Shown here piece after piece: positions 33,785-42,760 of a stretch of 53,712 nt of DNA. Made by a program: the position numbers and the translations under genes. The notes below the pieces were generated by a model. The model made no database searches, was not told the DNA's origin, and worked only from the letters and a program-made list of their open reading frames with translations. Position 1 is the stretch's first letter, and every line of letters begins with the position of its first letter. This DNA comes from JBNRMR01 sp050309705 (GTDB taxonomy: Bacteria; Bacillota; Clostridia; Christensenellales; UBA1750), in contig JBNRMR010000022.1 of NCBI GenBank assembly GCA_050309705.1, positions 1-53,712 on the forward strand, in the 5' to 3' direction.

Positions 33785-36034
33785 TCATCTAGAGGTTACC
33801 TGCTGGCGGTAGTTTATGGGCGTCATCCCGGTGTAATGCCTGAACCGACGTATGAAACCGGACACATCGTGATATCCCACCCGAACGCCGATTTCCTTAA
33901 CGCTCAACTGCGTTTCAGCAAGCAGCTTTTTCGCCTTGTACAAGCGGATCTGCACCAGATATTCCGATGGAGAGACGCCCATCTGCTCTTTGAACTGCTC
34001 TGAAAAGGCCCGGGCGCTCATTGAAAGATGCTCGGCAAGAAATGCCATGCTCAGGTTGGGATCGTCATAGTTTTCCTGCATATAGCTTTCCGCCATGCGT
34101 ATTGTCGAAAGGCCGTCCCCCTCAGCTTGCGAAACGTCACCGAGAAGGCTGTGACAAACGCTTCTAAGGGTTTCGTTTAAATCGTCAATTGACAGGCATC
34201 TTGAAAGGGAGAACACATCGTAAATTTCTGCGCCGCTCGCAGTTCCCGCCGGTGCGCATTCGTTCATCACCACACTGATGATGTCGTTATAGAAGGAGCG
34301 AAACGCGAACAGCGACAGGTTCATGGTCTGCATGTAGCGGATAAGCTCGTCCAGCATGTCGTCCACCCTGCGCAGATTACCCCGGCGCAGCACGTTTTTA
34401 AGGGCGCTCATAAGCTTAGCGGGGTAGGACACCGTGCTGCCGGTGGTGGTTACGTCGTCAAAGTGCAGGACGCTCCCGTTGCCCAGAACAAAGCGGTTGT
34501 CAAATGCCGCTGCCGCCTCAAGATAGGCGATTGAGGCATGGGCTATGTCACTATGGGCTTTGCTGATGGCCATTGTGGTATTCCTCTGTTGCGAGCGCAC
34601 GATGTGGTGAATCTCCTGGGCATATCTGAATAATTCCCCCTCATCATCTGAAAATAGGGCGAAAAGCACCTGGTTTTGCAGCGTTAGCTCCACACAATGC
34701 CCGCTGATGTTCTCTCCTACCATGCAGTCGCCAGAGGCGCTTAAAAGGCCTGATATGTCCGTGTGGGCGCTTAAAAGCGCGATGGCAAACCAGCGTTTTT
34801 GGGCGCCAATCCCAAGTCTTTCAGCCTCGCGCAAGAAGTCCTCTTTGCTGCCATAGGAACCGTTGACAAGGCGCCGAATCAGCTCGGATTTTTCCAAAGA
34901 TACGCTTTTGCTGGCCAAAGCCTGATTCTGAGCCTTGATCTCCCGTATACCCATCTCGATGGCCTTAAAGTCATCCCTTGCACGGGCATCGCCCATAAGG
35001 CTGCGCAAAGTTCGGACAGGCTTATAGTTATACATGGAGAAGAACCCTATCATCATCACTGAAACCAGGCCCGTTACTGCCAACAGAATCCAAAAACGCC
35101 TTTGCTGCAAGCTCAGGCTCTCCATCAGCGCGCTTCTTTGCTGCACAGTGCAGTATCTCATGCCGTTTGAATCGGAAATGGCAGTGACAAGGTATTCCTC
35201 CCCCTCGTAGAAAAGAGAGCCGGTCGCAGTCTGCGGTTTCCCCAAAAGAAAGTCCTCCACTGCTGCGTCGGGTATCTCGAAGGCCGCATGCTGGGCAAGG
35301 ATCTTCCCGCCGTGCAGTATATATGTGCCGCGGTCTCCGCTAAGCTCTTGGGCGAGCATGCCCATGTATTGCTTTTCATCCACGATAAACATCATAGTGC
35401 CGCTTTTAGTGGTTCCCGTGGGCAATATGAAGGTGATGACTTTTTTGTTGCCGCTTAATATTCCGGAAACTTTCTGCGCGGGAATGATACTCAGCTCCTT
35501 AGGCGCATGGAGCATGGAACGCAAGTCCTGCGGGCTGATGCCCTCATAGATGATGCCCTGCTCCAAAAACCTGTCCATGTGCATGGATGTGGAGGGGGAA
35601 TATATATATTCGTCGATGTCGAACACCAGGAATAAATCGCTGACGAAGCCGTTTATGGACCTGAAAAGGGACATGAAGCTGATTAGCTCCCTCGCCCTGA
35701 GGGGGCCGGAACCTGCTGAGAGCCGGAAAGGCTCGATTTCCGGGTGGAAGGTTATCTGGTCCACCATGTTGACGATTCCGTTCAGCCCGATTTCGTGGGA
35801 ATATCGGATGCGGTCAAGCAGGCTCGCCTCGTTTTCATAGAAGCTTTTTTCAATTGTGTCGGCAAAATAAGTGAACATATAGGCGCCCAGGCAAGCAATC
35901 ACAACTATCAGTATGGCAAGATAAGGCAGAGCAAAGCGCAGGAAGGTTTTGGACAAAACTACCCTGCAACGCTTTTGTGGCGCTGGCTGGCCAATTTCAA
36001 CGCTTTTCTTTTCACGCTGGAGGTTTATTATCAT
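33785..36034 (-). CDS. AraC-family transmembrane sensor-regulator
   Basis: The 749-residue protein combines sensing and DNA binding. The first membrane helix is at residues ~32-55 (FALPYLAILIVVIACLGAYMF); an extracellular Cache-like domain follows to about residue 305 (YIYSPSTSMHMDRF, FIVDEKQYMGMLAQEL); the second helix is WILLAVTGLVSVMMIGFFSMY; then a cytoplasmic linker and a C-terminal AraC domain (NLSMAFLAEHLSMSARAFSEQF, VKEIGVRVGYHDVSGFIRRFRHYTGMTPINYR). GGAAGGGGGAGC precedes the ATG. Regulators of this type commonly control the ABC sugar importer beside them; this one is embedded within that cluster, between the binding-protein and glycosidase genes. A degraded relative lies at 5019-6944. 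Confidence 0.88.
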   Translation of the reverse strand: MIINLQREKKSVEIGQPAPQKRCRVVLSKTFLRFALPYLAILIVVIACLGAYMFTYFADTIEKSFYENEASLLDRIRYSHEIGLNGIVNMVDQITFHPEIEPFRLSAGSGPLRARELISFMSLFRSINGFVSDLFLVFDIDEYIYSPSTSMHMDRFLEQGIIYEGISPQDLRSMLHAPKELSIIPAQKVSGILSGNKKVITFILPTGTTKSGTMMFIVDEKQYMGMLAQELSGDRGTYILHGGKILAQHAAFEIPDAAVEDFLLGKPQTATGSLFYEGEEYLVTAISDSNGMRYCTVQQRSALMESLSLQQRRFWILLAVTGLVSVMMIGFFSMYNYKPVRTLRSLMGDARARDDFKAIEMGIREIKAQNQALASKSVSLEKSELIRRLVNGSYGSKEDFLREAERLGIGAQKRWFAIALLSAHTDISGLLSASGDCMVGENISGHCVELTLQNQVLFALFSDDEGELFRYAQEIHHIVRSQQRNTTMAISKAHSDIAHASIAYLEAAAAFDNRFVLGNGSVLHFDDVTTTGSTVSYPAKLMSALKNVLRRGNLRRVDDMLDELIRYMQTMNLSLFAFRSFYNDIISVVMNECAPAGTASGAEIYDVFSLSRCLSIDDLNETLRSVCHSLLGDVSQAEGDGLSTIRMAESYMQENYDDPNLSMAFLAEHLSMSARAFSEQFKEQMGVSPSEYLVQIRLYKAKKLLAETQLSVKEIGVRVGYHDVSGFIRRFRHYTGMTPINYRQQVTSR

Positions 36035-36080
36035 GACAGCTCCCCCTTCCTGTGCCCTTAGCCTTTCTTAAAGCCAACAT

Positions 36081-36115
36081 TGTCCGCTCCCCGTCAGGCA
36101 AGACAGGAAGCGGAC
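36081..36115 (-). terminator. Hairpin between the solute-binding-protein gene and the sensor gene
   Basis: TGTCCGCT and AGCGGACA pair around a 19-base interior. No good T-run follows on the minus strand, so it may be a partial terminator or an mRNA-stabilising structure that sets higher levels of the binding protein. Confidence 0.4.
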
Positions 36116-36148
36116 AGGATAATCCTTTGGGCAGAGGCTAAATAATAA

Positions 36149-37792
36149 TCAATGCCTGTCGTAAAGCCCCTGTGCGATGGCGGTAAGTTCATCCAGCCCG
36201 GCGTTCTTTAATCCATCCTGGAAGGCCTGCCAGCTCTGGTCAGTCACCCCGTTCACAGCAAAGGCGGCAAGGGTTTCATCGATCAGCTTGTTTATGTCTG
36301 TGTTGATAAGGGCCCATCTTTCAGTTTCCTCAGGAGTCTTTATAACAAAGCTGCTCACAATGCTGTTTACCGCAGTTGGTTCAACGGAATTAGCCGCCTC
36401 ATACATCATGCCGGCTTCAACAGCAGCACTAACGTTGACGTCCATGGTGAAAACCCTCTCATAGACATCCGACGGGAAATAATAGATGGCGTTCTGCGGC
36501 TGGATGCCATAATCGGTGCTGTTGGGCAGAACATCTGGCAGCATCGCCATCTTTCCATCAACCCACTCCCACGTCACGCCTTCGGGACCATATGTGCTTT
36601 CATACATGAATGCCTCGTTTTGGAACCAGGTGTCAAACCAGCGCATGGTCGCCGGCACACATTCATTCGCCACCGTTATGACCGAATGGCGGATGACGTT
36701 GATGGTACGCCTTCTGATTTGCTGCTGGTATCCGTCGGCGTTTACGGGCACTAGGGGCACCATGTCCTGGGAGAACTCCGGATTGGTGATGGAGGAATAC
36801 TGGGAGAATCTCGCCGTCAGGCCGACTTTGTTCTCATCGCACTTGGCGGCCAGAACGTTTGTGGACTGGGTGAGGAACTCCGGATCAATCAGTTCCTCGT
36901 CGTATATCATATGTATCCATTCTATCGCCTCGCGGTAGCCCGGCGCCAAAGCCACATGCTGCACCTTGCCGTCGCTGCCAAGCATGAAGCCGGAGTGGCC
37001 GGGAACGCTCCAAAAGCTGAAACAGCTGGCGGTTATCGAAGCCGTGCCGGTGGTGAATGTGGACGTGGCCGGATAGCCGTCCGGATAGGCCTCCTTGAAG
37101 GCCCTGAGGGTGTCTGTCAGCTCGCTCACGGTGGCGGGCTTGTTAAGGCCAAGCTGACTAAGCCATTTCTGGTTTATATACAGCTTCGGGTCAACCGTCA
37201 AAGGGTCCTCCATTATGGCGCCGACAGCGTATATCTGCCCGTCGGTCTGCCTGAGCAGCTTCCTGTGCCTTTCCTGAAGCATACCGTTATAGTTGGGCAT
37301 GTATTCTTCCATCAGGTCTTCAATGGGAATGAGTATCCCCTGGGCTACGCCGTATTCCTCGATGTTCACAGCGCTGCTGCGCCCGCCCATTATCATGTCC
37401 GGGTACTGCCCGGATGCAAACATCAGGTTGGAGACAGTCTGAAAATCTCCGCTCTTAATATTGTCATAATCCACATGGATATTGGTCTGTTCTTCAAGTC
37501 TTACCAAGCACCATTGAGTTTCAAGGTCGATATCGTGCCTGTCGTCCACGGAAAACATGGCTTTCAGCGTGATCTTTTCGTCCACTATGGGGTAGCCCTC
37601 CGGGTTAAAGTTGGCCTTGGGCTCCGCCGGGGCGGCGGTGGGGGCGGCAGTGGCGGCCGCCGGAGCGGTAGTGGCGGCGGAGGTTGTCCCGGGTGTTGGC
37701 GCGGGTGCTGTGCAGGCGGATATTGCTATTATCAGAGCAACTAAAATCACCTGCAGAGAAAGCCGCTTTAGTATAGGCTGTTTGTGTTTCAT
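36149..37792 (-). CDS. Extracellular solute-binding lipoprotein of a sugar ABC transporter
   Basis: Captures an oligosaccharide outside the cell for the permease pair encoded upstream. The signal peptide ends at a lipobox with Cys at residue 27 (VALIIAISAC), followed by a low-complexity Ala/Thr/Pro tether to about residue 58. The mature part is a large (547 residues in all) group-1-type binding protein of the LplA kind that travels with the LplB/LplC permeases: DERHDIDLETQW-type start, NLMFASGQYPDMIMGG, NQKWLSQLGLNKPATVSELTDTL. GAAAGGAGTTGCACG precedes the ATG. No ATPase gene is present; such systems use a shared MsmK-type ATPase encoded elsewhere. Confidence 0.9.
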   Translation of the reverse strand: MKHKQPILKRLSLQVILVALIIAISACTAPAPTPGTTSAATTAPAAATAAPTAAPAEPKANFNPEGYPIVDEKITLKAMFSVDDRHDIDLETQWCLVRLEEQTNIHVDYDNIKSGDFQTVSNLMFASGQYPDMIMGGRSSAVNIEEYGVAQGILIPIEDLMEEYMPNYNGMLQERHRKLLRQTDGQIYAVGAIMEDPLTVDPKLYINQKWLSQLGLNKPATVSELTDTLRAFKEAYPDGYPATSTFTTGTASITASCFSFWSVPGHSGFMLGSDGKVQHVALAPGYREAIEWIHMIYDEELIDPEFLTQSTNVLAAKCDENKVGLTARFSQYSSITNPEFSQDMVPLVPVNADGYQQQIRRRTINVIRHSVITVANECVPATMRWFDTWFQNEAFMYESTYGPEGVTWEWVDGKMAMLPDVLPNSTDYGIQPQNAIYYFPSDVYERVFTMDVNVSAAVEAGMMYEAANSVEPTAVNSIVSSFVIKTPEETERWALINTDINKLIDETLAAFAVNGVTDQSWQAFQDGLKNAGLDELTAIAQGLYDRH

Positions 37793-37872
37793 CGTGCAAC
37801 TCCTTTCATTATATCCTATTTTCGGCGCAATGCGCGCAAAGGAAATACTTTATACATTTTGTAGGAAGGAGG

Positions 37873-38820
37873 TCATCCCTTAAGGGAGCCAATCATCACG
37901 CCCTTGACAAAGAACTTCTGCATGTTCAGGTAGAGCACAACCGCCGGGCCCGTGGACATCACTATGGCGCAATACTTGACCACTTCCGCCACTCGTATAG
38001 CCTCTGTAAGATTATCCGCATCCTGATACATCTCGTTTGCTGTCGCCGCGTCCATGTTCAGTTTTGCCAAAATTTCCCTCAGCACCAAGGTCACAGGATA
38101 CCATCTCCTGTCGCGGATATAGATGAGGGCAGTGAAAAAGTTATTCCAGTTGCCAACGCCGTAGTAAACGCACAGCACTGCTGTGATGGTTCCACTCAGA
38201 GGCAACGCCACCTGCAGGAAGTATTTGATATGCGAAGCGCCGTCGATGCTGGCCGCCTCGTACAGCTCGCGGGGTATACTGCTGGTCATATATGTCCTTG
38301 TGATCATCAGATTCCAGACCGAGGCGCAGCCAGACAGCACAATTATTAACGGGTTGTTATAAAGGCCAAGATCACGCATCAGCAGAAATGTGGGAATCAA
38401 GCCGCCGGAAAAAAACATCGGCACGATTATCAGAAAATTCACCAGGCCTTTGCCTATGAACTTGTTGCTCAGCGCATAGCCCGCCATCAATGTGACTGCC
38501 ACGCTGATGGCAGTGCCGGAAACTGTGTATATCACTGAATTCAAATATGAACGCCAAAACAGTGTGTATTTAAACATGCCCTGGTAGCCTATCAGCGACG
38601 GATCCTTGGGCCAGAGCAAAACCTCCCCACGCAGCACAGCATAGGGCTCTGAGAACGATGATATTATTATGAAATACAAAGGATATAGCGTCACGAACAG
38701 CGCCACAACCCAGAATGCCATGTTGAAGAAATTGAAGACGCGATCCGAGGTCGTCATTCGTATGGGCGAGCCCCTTCTTGTTTTTCCACTTGCCTTTGAT
38801 TTTGCATATGCCTGTGCCAT
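37873..38820 (-). CDS. Sugar ABC transporter permease, LplC/YtcP type
   Basis: Integral membrane half of a CUT1-type importer. The 315 residues have six predicted helices; the cytosolic coupling segment ELYEAASIDGASHIKYFLQVALPLS is the EAA motif that contacts the ATPase. The N-terminal VFNFFNMAFWVVALFVTLYPLYFIIISSFS and C-terminal QKFFVKGVMIGSLKG are characteristic of the LplC group. It follows the other permease by 26 bases and precedes the binding-protein gene by about 80 bases. Confidence 0.92.
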   Translation of the reverse strand: MAQAYAKSKASGKTRRGSPIRMTTSDRVFNFFNMAFWVVALFVTLYPLYFIIISSFSEPYAVLRGEVLLWPKDPSLIGYQGMFKYTLFWRSYLNSVIYTVSGTAISVAVTLMAGYALSNKFIGKGLVNFLIIVPMFFSGGLIPTFLLMRDLGLYNNPLIIVLSGCASVWNLMITRTYMTSSIPRELYEAASIDGASHIKYFLQVALPLSGTITAVLCVYYGVGNWNNFFTALIYIRDRRWYPVTLVLREILAKLNMDAATANEMYQDADNLTEAIRVAEVVKYCAIVMSTGPAVVLYLNMQKFFVKGVMIGSLKG

Positions 38821-38846
38821 GGTCTTCCCCCTTTCTAAACTGATTA

Positions 38847-39788
38847 TTATAAAATGCTTATCTCGCTTGCCTTCTTGGATATTGTATTAACAATCATTAT
38901 TATGACAAAGTTGATTACATTCAGCAGCAGCCCTATGGCGGCGGTATATGAGAACTTTGCCTGGCCCAGCCCCACTGTGTATATGTAAAGGCCAATTATA
39001 TCAGAGGTGGGTATATTGCCGTTGGTCTGCAACAAAAGAGCCTTTTGAGTGTTGCTGCTGAGCATGCTGCCGCTGTTTAAAATCAGCAGCATCATCGCCA
39101 CGGGGATGATATTTGGAATGTCTATGTAGCGGATCTTCTGCAATATTGTCGCGCCGTCGATGGTTGCCGCCTCGTACATTTCCGGGTCAATGCTCGTCAG
39201 CGCTGCCAGATAAACGATTGTGCCCCAACCAGCCCCCTGCCATATTCCGCTGGCAATAAACACCGTTCTAAACCATTCCGGCGCCACCATGAAGTATATG
39301 GATTTGCCGCCCAGGGCGACTACCAGCTTGTTGATGATCCCATTGGTGGGCGAAAGAAACATGTAGACCATGCCCGCTATGACCACAGTGGATATGAAGT
39401 GGGGAATGTATATGGCCGTTTGGGTGAACTTCTTAAACCTGGGATATTCAACGCGGTTGAGCAATAGCGCCAAAATGATCGGCATGGGAAAGCCCCACAG
39501 CAGTCCGTAAAAGTTCAGCAGGAATGTGTTCACCAGGAGCCGCTGCCAGTAAAAGGAGCTGAAAAAAGTTCGGTAATGCTCCAGCCCCACCCAAGCGCTC
39601 CCAGTGATTCCAAGGACGGCCTTGTAATCGCGAAAGGCAATCTGCACTCCGTACATGGGGAAATAATCGAATATAATAAAATAGGTCATGACCGGCAGCA
39701 GCAGCAGGTAAAGCTGCCAATCGCTTTTAAGGCGTCGCACTGCCACAAGGGACTTTTTTCGCAAGGATAAACTCGTCATATTCTGCAT
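38847..39788 (-). CDS. Sugar ABC transporter permease, LplB type
   Basis: Second permease subunit of the importer. The 313 residues include DWQLYLLLLPVMTYFIIFDYFPMYGVQIAFRDYK, the standard N-terminus of LplB-like permeases, and the EAA loop MYEAATIDGATILQKIRYIDIPNI. About six transmembrane helices. It is the first gene of the cluster, which runs LplB-LplC-binding protein-sensor-glycosidase-hydrolase on the minus strand. No ribosome binding site of full strength is seen before the ATG. Confidence 0.92.
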   Translation of the reverse strand: MQNMTSLSLRKKSLVAVRRLKSDWQLYLLLLPVMTYFIIFDYFPMYGVQIAFRDYKAVLGITGSAWVGLEHYRTFFSSFYWQRLLVNTFLLNFYGLLWGFPMPIILALLLNRVEYPRFKKFTQTAIYIPHFISTVVIAGMVYMFLSPTNGIINKLVVALGGKSIYFMVAPEWFRTVFIASGIWQGAGWGTIVYLAALTSIDPEMYEAATIDGATILQKIRYIDIPNIIPVAMMLLILNSGSMLSSNTQKALLLQTNGNIPTSDIIGLYIYTVGLGQAKFSYTAAIGLLLNVINFVIIMIVNTISKKASEISIL

Positions 39789-39962
39789 TTAAACAATCAC
39801 CCGCTCTTCTGATTTATATTTTGTTGACTAAAAAACCCTGACGCAAATGAACTATTAGCGCGCGTAGCGCGCGGCAATCTTTTAAAGAGATGCCCGCATT
39901 CGTGTTAGCAAAGCTGATCAAGGTGGCTTGCGAATATGGAAATATTGTGTGTCTTAATTATA

Positions 39963-39991
39963 GTTATAACTGTATGTGCACTATATGTAAA
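39963..39991 (-). promoter_or_regulatory. Candidate promoter of the sugar-uptake cluster
   Basis: On the minus strand TTTACA (39986-39991) and TATAAC (39963-39968) are 17 bases apart, about 175 bases before the first permease. The long AT-rich leader leaves room for regulator binding. The remainder of the 393-base gap 39789-40181 shows a GCGCGC palindrome near 39860 and the tRNA terminator, but no gene. Confidence 0.5.
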
Positions 39992-40147
39992 TAGTCGGAA
40001 TTTCTGAACATGCCTCTTTTAGGGCTTTTATATGGCCAAAATTTCCGCAGATAAGAGGCGAAAGCCACCAAGAAAGCAGCGTGACAGACAATGATATGGC
40101 CAATTACGAAGCCCAGCGCGGGTTAAAAGTGGGTTTTGGGAAAACAA

Positions 40148-40181
40148 AAGCCCCCGTAAATGGCTATCTACAGGGGTTTCT
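40148..40181 (-). terminator. Terminator after the tRNA cluster
   Basis: On the minus strand CCCC(T)GTA pairs with TTAC-GGGG around a 9-base loop, followed by CTTTTGTTTT, right after the tRNA-Cys 3' end. Confidence 0.7.
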
Positions 40182-40256
40182 TGGAGGCGCCAACCGGATT
40201 TGAACCGGTGAATCAAGGTTTTGCAGACCTTTGCCTTACCGCTTGGCTATGGCGCC
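40182..40256 (-). tRNA. tRNA-Cys (anticodon GCA)
   Basis: Full cloverleaf on the minus strand: acceptor GGCGCCA with TGGCGCC, anticodon loop CTGCAAA giving GCA, T-arm GGTTCAAATCC, and an encoded CCA end. Last of five tRNAs in the run. Confidence 0.97.
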
Positions 40257-40313
40257 ATATGAAGTTGTTTAAAATAAAACCGCAAAGGAAATCCTTCGCG
40301 GCTTTATTTCCAG

Positions 40314-40388
40314 TGGAGCGGTAGACGAGACTTGAACTCGCGACATCCACCTTGGCAAGGTGGCACTCTACCACTGAGCTACTACCGC
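40314..40388 (-). tRNA. tRNA-Gly (anticodon GCC)
   Basis: Acceptor GCGGTAG pairs with CTACCGC, D-arm AGCTCAGTGGTAGAG, anticodon stem CCACC/GGTGG with GCC in the loop, T-arm GAGTTCAAGTCTC and encoded CCA. Confidence 0.97.
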
Positions 40389-40389
40389 A

Positions 40390-40465
40390 TGGTGCCTTGG
40401 GGCGGAATCGAACCACCGACACGTAGATTTTCAGTCTACTGCTCTACCGACTGAGCTACCAAGGC
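40390..40465 (-). tRNA. tRNA-Phe (anticodon GAA)
   Basis: Acceptor GCCTTGG pairs with CCAAGGC, D-arm AGCTCAGTCGGTAGAGC, anticodon loop CTGAAAA giving GAA, T-arm GGTTCGATTCC and encoded CCA. Directly abuts tRNA-Asp. Confidence 0.97.
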
Positions 40466-40543
40466 TGGCGACCCGGAAGGGGCTCGAACCCTCGACCTCC
40501 AGCGTGACAGGCTGGCATTCTAACCAAACTGAACTACCGGGCC
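40466..40543 (-). tRNA. tRNA-Asp (anticodon GTC)
   Basis: Acceptor GGCCCGG pairs with CCGGGTC (one G-U), D-arm AGTTCAGTTTGGTTAGAAT, anticodon loop CTGTCAC giving GTC, T-arm GGTTCGAGCCC and encoded CCA. Confidence 0.96.
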
Positions 40544-40561
40544 ACATTTGCAGCAAAGTCC

Positions 40562-40637
40562 TGGTGGGAGCAACAGGGCTCGAACCTGTGACCCCCTGCT
40601 TGTAAGGCAGGTGCTCTCCCAGCTGAGCTATGCTCCC
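40562..40637 (-). tRNA. tRNA-Val (anticodon TAC)
   Basis: Acceptor GGGAGCA pairs with TGCTCCC, D-arm AGCTCAGCTGGGAGAGC, anticodon loop CTTACAA giving TAC, T-arm GGTTCGAGCCC and encoded CCA. First gene of the tRNA run. Confidence 0.97.
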
Positions 40638-40658
40638 CTGCGCTTTGCCGCGTTGACT

Positions 40659-40687
40659 AATATACTATACTTTTCCGACCCTGTCAA
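40659..40687 (-). promoter_or_regulatory. Promoter of the tRNA cluster
   Basis: On the minus strand a perfect TTGACA (40682-40687) and TATATT (40659-40664) are 17 bases apart, 22 bases upstream of tRNA-Val. Confidence 0.8.
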
Positions 40688-40791
40688 GGGCTTTCCGCAT
40701 TTTTCTTACAATGCCTTTACAAAATCGCAACATTTTATATAATCTTTGTTTATAGGCGTATACCGGCAAAAAGCTGGCTGCCCAAAGCGGT

Positions 40792-41490
40792 CTATCCCTC
40801 CGCCTGGCCTTCCTGAACCCGGTGCGTGAACCTTTTGTTCAGCCAAATCCCCAGAAGCCCGATGGCGCCCGTGGCAGCAAATATCGCGATGGTCAGCGCC
40901 CAGTTTTCATTCATTATGGAGGCCCCCGCCCAGGTGGAGGTAACCACCGAGGGGATTCTGGCCAGTGTTGCGATTATGAAAAAGCGAACGGGGTTTATCC
41001 TCGTCAAGCCCACAGCATATGTCAGCACATCCTTCGGCGTGCCTGGTATCAAAAACAAAATGAACGTGACCGACTCAAGCCGCGCTTCATTCTTCAGAAA
41101 TCTGAAGCTTTCAAGCTTCTCGCGGGACACAAAAAGAGTGATGAACTTTTCCTTGAAGACTTTTACCAGCAGGAAAACCAGCACTGTGCCTATCAATATG
41201 CCCAAAAGGCATGTGAAAAGGCCGCCCCATGTGCCAAAAAGATAGCCGGCGATTACCTCCACGGGCTCACCCGGCAGGATTGCCACTATTATCTGCAAAA
41301 TCTGTATGCCCAAAAGCAGCAGCCAGCCGCCGAAGCCCATCTGAGAAACCCTTGCCTTCAGGGCATCTCTGCCTTCTTCCTGCATCAGCGACATTATCCA
41401 CGGCCACATGGCCACGGTCAGATAGATCATCCCACCGAGAAAAAGCGCCAGTAGGATCGATCCAACGATTTTCTTGCTTTTATCAGACAT
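40792..41490 (-). CDS. TVP38/TMEM64-family (SNARE-associated/DedA-like) membrane protein
   Basis: The 232 residues have about five hydrophobic segments. ILQIIVAILPGEPVEVIAGYLFGTWGGLFTCLLGILIGTVLVFLLVK is the family core (the E and G-rich re-entrant region shared with DedA-like proteins), and FLIPGTPKDVLTYAVGLTRI is the second conserved segment. Relatives are linked to lipid scrambling or flipping and envelope homeostasis; the specific role is not known. The ATG at 41490 follows GGGAGAGAAAACGAGC. The frame stays open upstream into rnpB sequence, which is excluded. Confidence 0.88.
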   Translation of the reverse strand: MSDKSKKIVGSILLALFLGGMIYLTVAMWPWIMSLMQEEGRDALKARVSQMGFGGWLLLLGIQILQIIVAILPGEPVEVIAGYLFGTWGGLFTCLLGILIGTVLVFLLVKVFKEKFITLFVSREKLESFRFLKNEARLESVTFILFLIPGTPKDVLTYAVGLTRINPVRFFIIATLARIPSVVTSTWAGASIMNENWALTIAIFAATGAIGLLGIWLNKRFTHRVQEGQAEG

Positions 41491-41562
41491 GCTCGTTTTC
41501 TCTCCCGGGTGAATTTCTTCTTTGAAAATACGATATATTGCTGTTGCAAATGTGACAAAAAG

Positions 41563-41919
41563 CCATGAGACGGGCCGTAAGCCGAGTTCTGTCGTGAACG
41601 GCCATCTATCTAGGCGCATCGTTACCGATACGCTCAAGCGATTACATGAAGCGCGACGAGCAGCCGCATATGCTCCCATATCAATCTTGCACCGGACGGG
41701 GTTTACATGGCCGGCAAGTCGCCTTGCCGCCGGTGGGCTTTTACTCCGCCTTTCCACCTGAACCGCCCCGCCAGCGGAAGTTCCGCAAGCGAAGTGGTTG
41801 TCTATTTCTGTTGCACTTTCCCTGAAGTCGCCTTCGCCGGGAGTTACCCGGCGCCCTGCTCTGTGGTGCTCGGACTTTCCTCGCGCCCTGCGGCGCGCGG
41901 CCGTTTGGCCCGCTCATGG
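41563..41919 (-). ncRNA. rnpB: RNase P RNA, class A type
   Basis: On the minus strand the 5' part reads GAGGAAAGTCCGAGCACC, the universal P4/J3-4 region, followed by CAGGGAAAGTGCAACAGAAA, and the 3' part ends with AGAACTCGGCTTACGGCCC. ATGAGCGGGCC at the 5' end pairs with GGCCCGTCTCAT at the 3' end as helix P1, which sets the ends used here. Length about 357 bases. Its position beside the zinc-ribbon gene is common in Clostridia. Confidence 0.95.
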
Positions 41920-41980
41920 TTTCTCATTGGTACGAATGTCTTTAAATATAACGTTTCAAACGCTGAAATGTTTCTGGCTT

Positions 41981-42691
41981 TTATTCCTTGACATAGAGAA
42001 TCCTGCCGCAGGTTTCGCATTCCACAATGGAGGCTCCCTTTCTGGCGTTGCTGACGATAAGCGCCGGTAGCGCCATGTTGCAGCCCCCGCACTGGTCGCC
42101 CATCAGCATGGCCATGGGCGGCTTGCAGCGTTTTTTTATTGTTTTATAGCGGCTGATCATATCCGGTGAAATCTCCGGCGCGATCTTGTCCCTTTCGGCC
42201 TCCAGCCTATCCAGCTCCTCCTTTTGCACCTTGTAAACGGCGTCATACTCCTTCATCAGGCTGGAATACTCCGCCTTGGCCTTCGAGGCGTTTGCTCTGG
42301 CGCCCCGCAGGTCAACCGTCAGTTGGCCCGCATCCCTCATCAGCGTTTCCAGCCTGCGCTCCAGCGCGCCCAGCCTGCCGATTAGCTCGCCCAGACCGTT
42401 TATCGCCTCTCGCACCTGTGTGGCTGTTTCGAAGCTATCTTCATTTAAATCCGCCGAGGCGGCCTCGATCTTTTCCTTTATAAGCTCATATTGGGCCCGT
42501 ACGCCGATAATTCCCTTGTTTGTCTTGTCGGTATTGGTTTCCACTGTTCTCATCGCGTTTTGCTGGTCGTTATAATATTTCTTTAAGGCCAGCAGTTTGC
42601 GGCGCATCGGAAACTGCCTTATCTGCGAATCATATCCGTCCACCTTCTGGTCAGCTTCCTGATACCTCCATAAAGCGTCCAAATTACTCAT
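41981..42691 (-). CDS. C4-type zinc-ribbon / coiled-coil protein (DUF164, HP0958/CdsZ-like)
   Basis: The 236 residues form a long N-terminal coiled coil (about residues 5-175, rich in E, K, A and L heptads) followed by a C-terminal zinc ribbon with GDQCGGCNMALP and VECETCGRILY, four cysteines in two CxxC pairs. Homologues bind RNA or translation factors in other bacteria; the role here is uncertain. The start at 42691 follows GGGAGGAATGGC; earlier in-frame codons lack such a site. It follows the Nif3-type gene and precedes rnpB. Confidence 0.87.
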   Translation of the reverse strand: MSNLDALWRYQEADQKVDGYDSQIRQFPMRRKLLALKKYYNDQQNAMRTVETNTDKTNKGIIGVRAQYELIKEKIEAASADLNEDSFETATQVREAINGLGELIGRLGALERRLETLMRDAGQLTVDLRGARANASKAKAEYSSLMKEYDAVYKVQKEELDRLEAERDKIAPEISPDMISRYKTIKKRCKPPMAMLMGDQCGGCNMALPALIVSNARKGASIVECETCGRILYVKE

Positions 42692-42760
42692 GCCATTCCT
42701 CCCTGCTGCCATTATGCCTGCGGGCATTGCTGGCGATCTATACTGTTCCCTTCGTTCTCT

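Noticed and set aside
36911..37744. Plus-strand open frame of 277 codons with a Gly-rich end
   Set aside because: It is the reverse of the solute-binding lipoprotein gene; the Gly-rich part mirrors that gene's Ala/Pro linker.
40028..40422. Small open frames across the tRNA genes
   Set aside because: They coincide with tRNA sequence, lack ribosome binding sites and have no family resemblance.
40182..40637. tRNA genes as an integration site for a mobile element
   Set aside because: No integrase gene and no repeated tRNA 3' end were found nearby; the five tRNAs are an ordinary cluster with its own promoter and terminator.
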